Shown here: one piece after another, positions 1-31,500 of the stretch | Position numbering within the stretch: position 1 is the first letter of the stretch | Layout: each line of letters opens with the position of its first letter | Source: Nematostella vectensis | Lineage: Eukaryota; Cnidaria; Anthozoa; Actiniaria; Edwardsiidae | DNA: 64,000 nucleotides | Direction: 5' to 3' | NCBI RefSeq assembly: GCF_932526225.1 | Contig: NC_064035.1 | Span: 2,541,501-2,605,500, forward strand | The notes under the pieces: model-generated | Seen by the model: the letters and a program-made list of their open reading frames with translations, nothing else | Databases searched by the model: none | What the model was told of the DNA's origin: nothing | Made by a program: the position numbers and the translations under genes

Positions 1-21720
<21,720 letters not shown>

Positions 21721-22254
21721 CTACAGAAACTCGCAAATAAGGTGTTTAGAAATTAAGATGATGCCATGTAAGACCAAAGAAACCAACGTCATCTGGATTA
21801 GAGTTTTGTTTAATGAATAAAAAGCTGCCGGTATTCAAGGAAAGAGGTTTGTAAAGCCTTCTGCCCTCGTTTATTCTTAACGCAAACACGCTTCTTAACG
21901 CTTGATGTTTGTTTGTGTTACTGTTGACATCTTGTTCCTTCATCCTGTTCCAGTACTTGAAAACATGAAATAGGCAACAACCTAGATAAACCGCTAACTG
22001 TTTTTTTTTATTTCACAGCTCACTGTATCTAGGTACTATACATATCATATAGATTGCGGCTTCTTATCGGATTATGATTCTTTATGAGGTATTTACAAAT
22101 ACAACGGTATAAGCTGCAAGACCTATTGTTAAAACCCTCGCAATAACCCCCTTGGTCACTCACAATAGCAATATCTATTAATAGATAATATGGCTGCCTA
22201 CACTCTGCGTTTTCTCGAGGAAAACTCCCGACAAGGGCAGCAGACACGGGAGGG

Positions 22255-22445
22255 TGGGAAGAAGGGGCGGATCTAGCTTTTCGATAAAGTGTGGGGGGGG
22301 GGGGGGGCTTTGCTCAGCGGCAAAGGGGGGCAGTAATTGTTTAGTTACATATGGCTTTCTGACAGCCCAAAGAAGAGGGAGAGGGGTTAAACCCCCTAAA
22401 CCCTCCCCCTTAGATCCGCTTCTGGTTGTGGGGGGTGGGCAAGCC
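22255..22445. repeat. Interspersed repeat fragment with poly-G
   Basis: Contains GGGGCGGATCTAGCTTTTCG, a G run and, at the far end, inverted CCCTTAGATCCGCTTCTG, so GCGGATCTA-type sequence bounds it on both sides. The terminal inverted organisation suggests a small non-autonomous element. It lies upstream of the myosin gene. Confidence 0.55.
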
Positions 22446-22965
22446 CTCCACCACACAGTTTAGAGAATCTCTATTTTGGGCGGATGACGATTTGTTTGTA
22501 TGCGAATTCTAGTATTTCGAATTAAAGAATACAAGTAGATGCATTATACAACCGATTAGGGGACGCCCCTCCCCCCTTCCTCTCCCCTCATGAGACCGCT
22601 CCGTCAGGAAATGCTGCCACAATTGTGATGGGCTGTTTGTTTTTGGTGAAGACCTACTTTGCATGATTTATAGTACAAACAGCGCGATATTTCTCAGTTC
22701 TCACCAAGCAAAACTGGTGCCAATGTGTGTATGCTAGTGTGCTTCTAAAGTTCACATTTATGTATACATACTCGCAAGGATAGTTTGGCTATCCGACGGA
22801 GTTTTAGACTAGCAAAGGTCGCATGCGTGATCCGCACAATTGGCATCACGCTAGCCCGGTCGCAGCTCTAGATCCCACATGGATCTGAGCTGTGGTTTAA
22901 AGCACTTCGTTCGAGTCGAAGTCGCCCTGCAGTTTTTTTGCCGATGAAGTTTAACTGAGGCAAAC

Positions 22966-23022
22966 CGGCTATGCCATGCTGACGAGTCCTAATAAGGACG
23001 AAACAGCTGTTCATGGTTGCCG
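22966..23022 (+). ncRNA. Type I hammerhead ribozyme, copy 1
   Basis: Core CTGACGA (22979-22985), stem II GTCC-TAATAA-GGAC, then GAAA, then ACAGCTGT, with a GTT cleavage triplet ending at 23011. Stem I is CGGC...CCATG pairing with CATGG...GCCG, with an internal loop. Stem III is only ACAG/CTGU with no loop and is self-complementary, so cleavage probably needs a dimer of two ribozymes. Copy 1 differs from copies 2 and 3 in having GTT rather than GTC, which is still an allowed NUH triplet. Confidence 0.9.
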
Positions 23023-23322
23023 AACTGCACGGGTAATAGACTGTGCTAGCGTCCCGTCTTGGCCCGACTGGTGCCAATGTGTGTATGCTAGTGTGCTTCT
23101 AAAGTTCACAGTTATGTATACATACTCGCAAGGATAGTTTGGCTATCCGACGGGGTTTTAGACTAGCAAAGGTCGCATGCGTGATCCGCACAATTGGCAT
23201 CACGCTAGCCCGGTCGCAGCTCTAGATCCCACATGGATCTGAGCTGTGGTTTAAAGCACTTCGTTCGAGTCGAAGTCGCCCTGCAGTTTTTTTTTTTCCG
23301 ATGAAGTTTAACTGAGGCAAAC

Positions 23323-23379
23323 CGGCTATGCCATGCTGACGAGTCTTAATAAGGACGAAACAGCTGTCCATGGTTGCCG
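23323..23379 (+). ncRNA. Type I hammerhead ribozyme, copy 2
   Basis: The same fold as copy 1, with core CTGACGA at 23336-23342. Stem II is GTCT-TAATAA-GGAC, so one pair is a G-U wobble. The cleavage triplet GTC ends at 23368, 357 bases after the site in copy 1. Confidence 0.9.
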
Positions 23380-23676
23380 AACTGCACGGGTAATAGACTG
23401 TGCTAGCGTCCCGTCTTGGCCCGACTGGTGTCAATGTGTGTATGCTAGTGTGCTTCTAAAGTTCACATTTATGTATACATACTCGCAAGGATAGTTTGGC
23501 TATCCGACGGAGTTTTAGACTAGCAAAGGTCGCATGCGTGATCCGCACAATTGGCATCACGCTAGCCCGGTCGCAGCTCTAGATCCCACATGGATCTGAG
23601 CTGTGGTTTAAAGCACTTCGTTCGAGTCGAAGTCGCCCTGCAGTTTTTTTGCCGATGAAGTTTAACTGAGGCAAAC

Positions 23677-23733
23677 CGGCTATGCCATGCTGACGAGTCC
23701 TAATAAGGACGAAACAGCTGTCCATGGTTGCCG
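23677..23733 (+). ncRNA. Type I hammerhead ribozyme, copy 3
   Basis: Core CTGACGA at 23690-23696, stem II GTCC-TAATAA-GGAC, GAAA, ACAGCTGT and the GTC triplet ending at 23722, 354 bases after copy 2. Stem I is the same CCATG/CATGG and CGGC/GCCG helix with an internal loop. Confidence 0.9.
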
Positions 23734-24346
23734 AACTGCACGGGTAATAGACTGTGCTAGCGTCCCGTCTTGGCCCGACTGGTGCCAATGTGTGTATGCT
23801 AGTGTGCTTCTAAAGTTCACAAGCAAAAAGCATGGAAGATTTCACCTCTAGCAAAACTCTACTGAAACATCAGAAAAGATTTCACCGAGAAGTGCCATCG
23901 AGATTTATTAGCTAGAAACTAAAAATGCCAAACCCAAGCACTCTATGCCGTGTATATGAGCAAGTTTTCATTAGTAACTTTTTATTTTTATTTTTTATCT
24001 CATGTTTTTTTTTTGGCAAAGAAATATTGACAAAGTAAGGAATTGCTTGTGTAGATGAGCGAACAATGGACCTTTATCAAAGAAAATGACGTCAAAACTG
24101 GACAAAAGAACAACTGTTATGAGAAATTGCTCGTATAGACAGCACTTGTACATGTTACTTTGCCCCTTCACAGAGTCCCACAGGTTTGGTCGAGGACTGC
24201 GATAAAGGGGGGGGGGGGGGGGGGGTCAGAGCTCCTGTGCAGTAGAGGCGGGAGAACGAGGGACGAATACATTCTCCAGCGGTGCAGTTGTACATTCATA
24301 CATCAGGTACATGACTGGCGCCACAGTCTTATTTCCTATTAGTCCT

Positions 24347-25524
24347 TTACTCAGTGACTTGGCCATCCGTTTCATCCGTTCCATTTGGCAGAATAATCCC
24401 TAATTCAATGAGTTCATTGTCGCTAACTGTTGCCGTACATGTTTTGGCATTTGTTTTAGCGTGATGACACTCAATCTCAAGTATTTCCTCATCGGTCACT
24501 TTATCATCCGGCTGCTTGATGTCATCATGTTCTGCTTTAGCTTTTTTCTTTAATGTTGTGCTTTTCCTTTCTTTATGGGCGTTTGATTCAATAATATCCT
24601 TTTCTATCCCCGATAGCTCTTCTTCAGTGAGCCGTCCATCTAGTTGCGGCACAGGCGTGCTTACAGAGCTTGGCTGTTTCATCAGAACATCTTTCGGAAC
24701 AGATCTAGATTTGGCCAACTCTTCTTCTAGCTCCCACAGTTGCTCGACGACCCGACTCACGTTTTTTGCCTTCCTTCTTTGCTGTTCGTCTTGCTCGGGT
24801 TGTGTTGATAGTGGTATCGTGTCCTGTGTCATTGTCGGGTCCAAAGCGTCGGGTACCTCCAGAAGAGCACCTTTCCGGGTCCAAGCAGATCCAGCATTGG
24901 CCAGCTCTTCTTCAAGTTTCCATAAACCTTCCACTGTTTGACTGATGTTACCCTGCATGGCGTAGCCTCCTGTATTCTCAGAGTTAAACTTCATTTCATC
25001 GTGCAACTTCGTGGTTGACGGGTTTCCATGGAAATATCCGCCTTCGTCTGAGTCGTCACTGACGACATCTTCTATATCTCTTCTTATTAGTCTGTCGTCA
25101 CTAAGACAACCACGGGCTGTGTCTAAAACATAACTTCCCTTTCGTGATCTCAATTGGTGATCTGTGTCACATATGGTGTCGAGATTAGAAAAGCTGACTT
25201 GCCATAAGAGAGGGAAAGGCGAGAGCTGTTTTTTCTCGTCTTGCCGGAACCCATGGTTTTCATATTCCCATGATTTGCGCGTTTTCTTGCTTCCCTCAGC
25301 ACAAACTTTTGTTCCCCGTCTTGCCTTCTGCCAGTGAGATATATTCTCTGTCTTGGTAACTAGTTGTCCTTGGCGGTTTCTCAGGATAGTTGGCATGGCT
25401 TTCAGTTCAGACAAGTGCTTTGCTCTTAGTTGTTTTACCGTATTGTGGATTTTCACGTTGAATTCAATGAGTAAAGCTTTTAGCTCCTTTCGCTCATTAG
25501 TCAATCGCTCTTTGGCATCATCCG
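24347..25524 (-). other. Cytoplasmic tail exon of the channel-receptor
   Basis: One ~390-residue exon that is charged and mostly disordered in appearance. It starts with a coiled-coil-like KERLTNERKELKALLIEF. It contains a duplicated motif: ISQTVEGLWKLEEELA and VSRVVEQLWELEEELA, about 70 residues apart. It also has acidic repeats of the type LTEEELSGIE and VTDEEILEIE near the C-terminus. No known domain was recognised. Confidence 0.75.
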
Positions 25525-28500
25525 CTGTTGACAAACAGAAAGGTTAATGAAATTTGAAGATTCAAAAAACATGATTAAATACATAAAGCGATCATTGCAT
25601 ATGGCCACGTGATAAAAAAAACTATTAACAATTAACATTTAACAGAAATATTAGCTGCACATGACAGTGGCGGGTCCGGGGGGACTGGTGCCCCTTCCCC
25701 CCCCCCCCTTCTCGATCTTTGGGCGGAAAATTGAGAAAAAAAATGGGGTTTCACACTATTTTCCCTCGGCCCTATTTTTACAACCCCCCCTTTTTTTCCC
25801 CGGAAAATTCTGGATCCACCGGTTCATATAGTTATTAACCAGCCAAAAAGATACCTTTCTTAAACCTATTGACGTAGTAATAGTTCCATACTAGCCCAAT
25901 GCACACAGCCAATAGCAACAGCACTCCCATCGACAGCACTGCATCTCTGTAAAAAGCCGAGTTCACGTTGGTTACATCAGAAGATGAGCTGATGCTTGGA
26001 GGTTCACTTGGTTTCTGTGAGCGCAAAGACAGAAAGCTTGTCAGCACTCACGCGTGGATAGGCTAAGTGATGGAGGCGCACGCGAGGAGTGTACAGAAGT
26101 GGAGGGGGGCTAGGATGGTCTACCAAATAATCATAGCATTAAAGTCACTGATTCTCTAATTGCTATTGTTATTATATGTCGTACCTCTAATGGCGTTATG
26201 TGTCTCTCTATTATCCGCGAAACTTGCTGTCTGTTTTGCATGAGGTAATTACGGAACACCGCCTCGAGGGACGCCACAGGCCCACCAAGAACTACGCCAT
26301 AGCCAATAGACTGCTCAATAACTCGATTAACCTCCACAGAAGCAGAAGCAGACAACATGTGCTGCAGACTTCCCGCCACGTACGAGTCCAGTAATATGCC
26401 TTTCACCTCTCCATCGAGTAGAGCGTCCAGTGACGCTTGCAGCGTAGGGTAAGCTTCTATAAACGCGTGGATAAAGTCAATCAGAAATTGTCTAATATCG
26501 CGGTTTCACCTTTCGCAGATATAGTCAGACTACAAAGTCTAAAAGAGGGTCTTATCCTACGCTTTCGCACATGGATCCAATCCTACACACTGGGGCAAAA
26601 ATGTGAATCCCTCATTATAAGATACAAAATATTCATTCATATTCATATGATATAACTATATGTATGCAGCGCCGTAGCAAGCCTCAAAATATTAGGGGCA
26701 CGATACAGAAACATTGAGAAAATATTGGGGGCACAGCCACTCCCCTACTGGTCCCTTCCTTATAATTTTGGAAAATATTGGGGGGCACGTGCCCCCAGTG
26801 CCCCACCCCCTGCTACGGCCCCCCCTGCTATGTATATTTTATATTATACAACTACATACAAAATATTATAGTTCAAAAAGGCCGTCCCACATTTTGACTA
26901 AGAATCAAACTAATGTCATTTTTCACATGATAAAAAGTTTTTCCATTGCTCTTTCAGAAAAAAAAGCTGGACTTAGTTGTAATAATAGCAGGACTACTTG
27001 CAAATATCCTCAAGACGGTGTTTGGGACCAGCTTAAATAACTGATTGAGATACTCACTCATGCGTGCATTCTTCAATAACCCAGCTCTGTACTCGGTCGA
27101 GTTAATGAGTGCTGCCACCTGGCGTAAGAAATTGATATTTCAGTACTCGCGGTAAATTGGTGTTGTGTTGTTGACCGCTTAGTGGAGGTAGCCGAATGCA
27201 ATCTTTAGTTAAAAATTGATATTCTGGGACTAGGTGAATTGGCCGCTCAATATATAGGTGGAACCACCGTTTTTTTTTTTTTTTTTGCAAAAAGGCGTCA
27301 GTGGCATAAATAAGTGGTTTTAACAGTTCTGAGGATGGTGGAACAGAAAATATTAAGGGAAAGACTTTCTCGTCACATTTGACCAGGTTTCCATGCTCGG
27401 ATCAGAAAACTAACCTCGGTTCCATAAAGCATGATTTTCTCCCCGACAATCGTGATAGTCATTGAGGAAGTTAAAACACTCATAAACAGGGAGATCATGA
27501 CCAGTCCAGTGAGGACCCATATTATCGCCACCACTCTGCTGATGGGCCCTGCAGGCACCTTATCTCCATACCTTGGAACACAAGAAAAACACACAAATGT
27601 TTCTTCTAACATAGAAAAGGGAATTTGATTACTCTTCAGTTAATTTCTCTATTATTATCTCCCCAGAGAAAAGGCCCCATTTTTATAATAAGGGACAGCA
27701 GGCTATGACTTCATCAGAGTTTGTATTCCGCAGGGCATATTATACTACTAATTTGCAAAATATATACGGCGACTTAAAGACCAAAAAGGCTTATCGTTGA
27801 CATTGGGGTAGGCGTGATCCTTGTGTCTGATGGAAGATAACATAAACCTGTCGGCTAGGAAACTTACCCGACAGTTGTCATGGAAACAAAAGACCACCAA
27901 AATCCTTCCCAAATTCCGCGGGTAAATATCTTTGGGAATTGATCTGCGTTGGAGCGCATCTCCTGATTTAAAAAAAAGCAAAGCATGATACTCAAATTGA
28001 ACAGTTATTGTACAGTTATGATTTCTTAATTTCTCGAAACGTTTGGGACAAAATCCTTTAGTTACAATAAAAGTAAAATGTAGTTAGATTTTGGGAATAT
28101 TTTAACGATTTAGCGATCAAGATCCTCCAAAGTCTCCCACCCTTTGTCCCCCTTCCACCCGTCCCTAAATTAGCAAGTCCTGGTAAGCTGGTCTTGATAA
28201 TGGACTGTGGAACTGTGAACACAAGTATTTAAATATAACGTGTAAAAGGTGCTTGTAATCGTACTATGAGCCATATAACGATTCCAGCCAGACAAGCCAT
28301 GGCGAACGCCAACACCACAACAGGCCAGCACGAGATGATAGCAGCCATCAAGGAGACCTTGGTATAGGAGCCCTGCGGACGGGTGATAAATGCAATGCCA
28401 GGTGCCTGAACCAGCGGTAGGAAGATGAACTTTTTCTGGTACCGACTGTCATCTGTGCGGCCGCTGACAGGGAACGCAATGTTCGTGTGTTCATCGATAC

Positions 28501-31500
28501 CAATTTTGACACCGAGGAGAGAACCTTTCTCGGCCAAGTCCCCGCGCGAGTCGCGATCGAAGTGGAGGGTGGTTCGCTTATGGCTGTTGGTACACTCTTC
28601 ACATATTGTGTCGATCATCTCTTGAAGTATGGTGCCGAATATCCCTCCCACGTTATCACTGCCTGTGCTGTTGACATAGGGCGGGTAGGATGTCCAACTG
28701 GTGTACAGATGTGCCGGACAGCGGCATGTTTCTGAAAATAAAAGGACATAGCCCTGATCAACCAACTGCGAAAGACTTGATAATCAAATAGCCAATCACA
28801 GTAATCAGTGGGAAGCCAGTGGACAATCAGACCCATGGCCAGGTGTTTGAGCGGTGGAAGATACACAATTTTACTAGAGCGGACCTTCCAGTCGAGTGTG
28901 TGTGTGTGTGTGTGGGGGGGGGGGGGGGGTGGTTCTTCCGAACCTCTGCACACCCCTGGCTACGGGCCTACTACAGACAGTGACGAAATACTTAAGCTTT
29001 CTTAGACATTTACTTGCTATAATAGGCTTGGACATTGGCCCATTTCCAATCGAAGTGAATGCTCGTATGCTTATCTCGTATGCAGAGAAGGGCTCTAATC
29101 CGGCCAGCCTAGTTTCCGTGACATCCGGTGGAATGCTCATGTGTGTCGGCGACTTGTCGGTCACGTCCTGGTAGCCAATCTTGATGGGCTTGTAGATCAC
29201 ATGATAACCGATAATCTTCCCATTTCGATTGTCGCGAGGGACGGAACCCCATTTCAAAACCACGGACGTCACATCTATTTCATCACGTGATGTAAAAGAG
29301 ACCGGGGCGGCGCTAGGCACTAGATGCAATTAAAACAATTAGTTAAGTTTTTAAGTGTCAGTTCGTAAGGGGAAATTGTGCATTGGGAATGACAATATGT
29401 TTTTGGTTGTGCTAAAAAAGCAGTCGTTGGTAGTCATGACGTTGGCATTTACACTAACCGTCTTCTGCGGTACTCGCCAGCACTTCACTGCTCAATGGCC
29501 CATCTCCAGCAGCGGTAAAACCGGTCAGCAGTATATGATAGAGCATGTACGGAGACAGCTGAGTCAGCACCGTGGAAGTGCTGAATGTCGATGCTATACG
29601 TTCTGTCACTACTCCTGTGCCATTCGCAGTATAGCGGATCTTGTAGCCTCGCAGCTGTCCAGGGACCGTAGCGGGGTCAAGTGCGTCCCACTCGAGCACG
29701 ATCTGAGTCGAGCTCTGTACTTTAGCCACGACATTTTGGACTGGACTTTTAGGGGCTAGGAAATAGGGAAGGGAAGCGAAAAGTTTTAGTTTATACATGA
29801 CGAAGTAAAGTGAATAATACATAATAATGCAAAAAGGGTGACTTGATTCTATTACCATGATGCCATGAGCGACGAACAGACTTGCCGTATTTCTCTTATT
29901 TATGATAGTTGTGTGACCTTGCTAGCTGCGTGACATTGCAGTTATGTGACGTGTCTAGTTTTGTGACATTGCAAGTAAGGTGACGCGGCTTGTTCCTTGA
30001 CGTAGCTGGTGGTGTAATGTGACGTCGCTTGTGTTGTGTGGTATGGTAGCTAAGTAACGTTTTGGCTTTACCTCCTTCAGGCGTGCGTACTTCAACAGCA
30101 GGGCCAGCGATGCCATCACCAGCCGCCGTGAACCCAAGCACTCTTATCCGGTAAGTTGTAAACGCATCCAGGCCGTGAATGTAGAGATTGCTACAAGCGT
30201 GACAATCACAGCTAGACCAGCTCAGCACACTCCTCTTACGGTACTTCACTCGGTAGCCCATCACAGACGAGACTACAGGATCAGTGGGTGTCCACTGGAC
30301 CAACGTATGCGAAGTGTTCACTGGGGCAACATTTGTGATTTGTGGGCCCACTGTCGGTACTTTTGTAAAACAATAAATGGTTTAGTGAACAGGAAAGTGG
30401 TCAAGAGAAAGTGACTACTAGACTTTTTGTTTTCCTTTTAGGGGGAGGGGTGGGGTGACTTTCGAAATTTCACTTTCAAATAAGATAAAATTATATAATA
30501 TCCACTTATTCGCATTGTATTTACTGGCTTGTTCTATAGAAATCGAGGTGTGATGTCCCATTTTTAACTTTTGTGGACGAATATCCTGAAGTTGCTCCGC
30601 TAAAATCTCAATTTGATACATTCAGTAGATCGAGACACACACTGAAACAAAGGGTGAGACTATTACTAAAGCTTTTTACAGGGCCAAGTAGATGCCATAT
30701 TCTTCTCTACTAAACATCCCCACACCTAGGCGTCATTATGCCTTTACCAGTCATCATGTTGAAGTCGACCAGTGTCAGAGGAAGTGCCCCAATCATTTGC
30801 TTTAAATCGACGTTTTCTTGTAAATTCAAGAGCTCGTCCTTATCAGTTGAGCTAAACATTATGCTGAAGTTCGCCATAACGCTGCCCTCCCTGGAGAGAA
30901 CAAAACAATTTAATTCGAAATAACAGCCATATAGAAGGTGTTGTGCTAGCGAGAGGTTAGGGTAGTTTCTTTTCTGGAAAAAGCTGCAAAGCGTAAAGCA
31001 CTCTAGGACGTAAACGACAAATTATTAACTAAAGCTATAATTCCTTTTTTTCTTTCTCTAAATCAAATCTAAAACATTTATTTCCCATAAATATATAATC
31101 GCATTTGCAATTCACACACCTGCATTCTATTAGCTGGACATCGCTGATAACAGTGTACGTTTTATTACTGTACTTACTGATCACCTGAAAGATGAATATG
31201 GCTGGATTAATGTGTTTGCTCGAGGTTTAAAGTATGCTAAAATGATGCATAAAAATACCGTTTAAATACTCATATTTAAACTACCTTGTGTGTAACCCGC
31301 CAAATTATCGCTTTCGCAACGCGAGCAACAGTTTTGTGTTGAAAGATTGTGTTGAAAGATTGTCTTCAATTAGTCGTTTTGACTTTCTTGACAGGCGGGA
31401 AATAAAAATAAACTTTTTCCCATTTACTTTTGATTTAGCGAAATAGCAACATCATAAAAAAACAGATTCAGAAAATTCTACCCAATATGTCTCACTCACA

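Larger units (their letters stand above)
22714..23820 (+). mobile_element. Hammerhead retrozyme: three tandem ~355-bp units plus a partial fourth
   Basis: Units 22714-23067 (354 bp), 23068-23424 (357 bp) and 23425-23778 (354 bp), then a 42-bp partial unit 23779-23820. They are nearly identical. The array is flanked by the 8-bp direct repeat AAGCAAAA at 22706-22713 and 23821-23828, as expected for an insertion. Each unit has one type I hammerhead ribozyme, stable small hairpins (for example GGATAG-TTTGG-CTATCC at 22778-22794) and a GTTCGAGTC box (22909-22917 in unit 1) fitting the Pol III B-box consensus. Known metazoan retrozymes are tandem 300-400-bp units giving circular RNAs; this fits well. 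No protein is encoded, so mobilisation must be in trans. Confidence 0.9.

Noticed and set aside
22868-23788. Three near-identical ~70-codon minus-strand frames
   Set aside because: They are the same stretch of the non-coding retrozyme unit repeated three times, and the ribozyme is on the plus strand.
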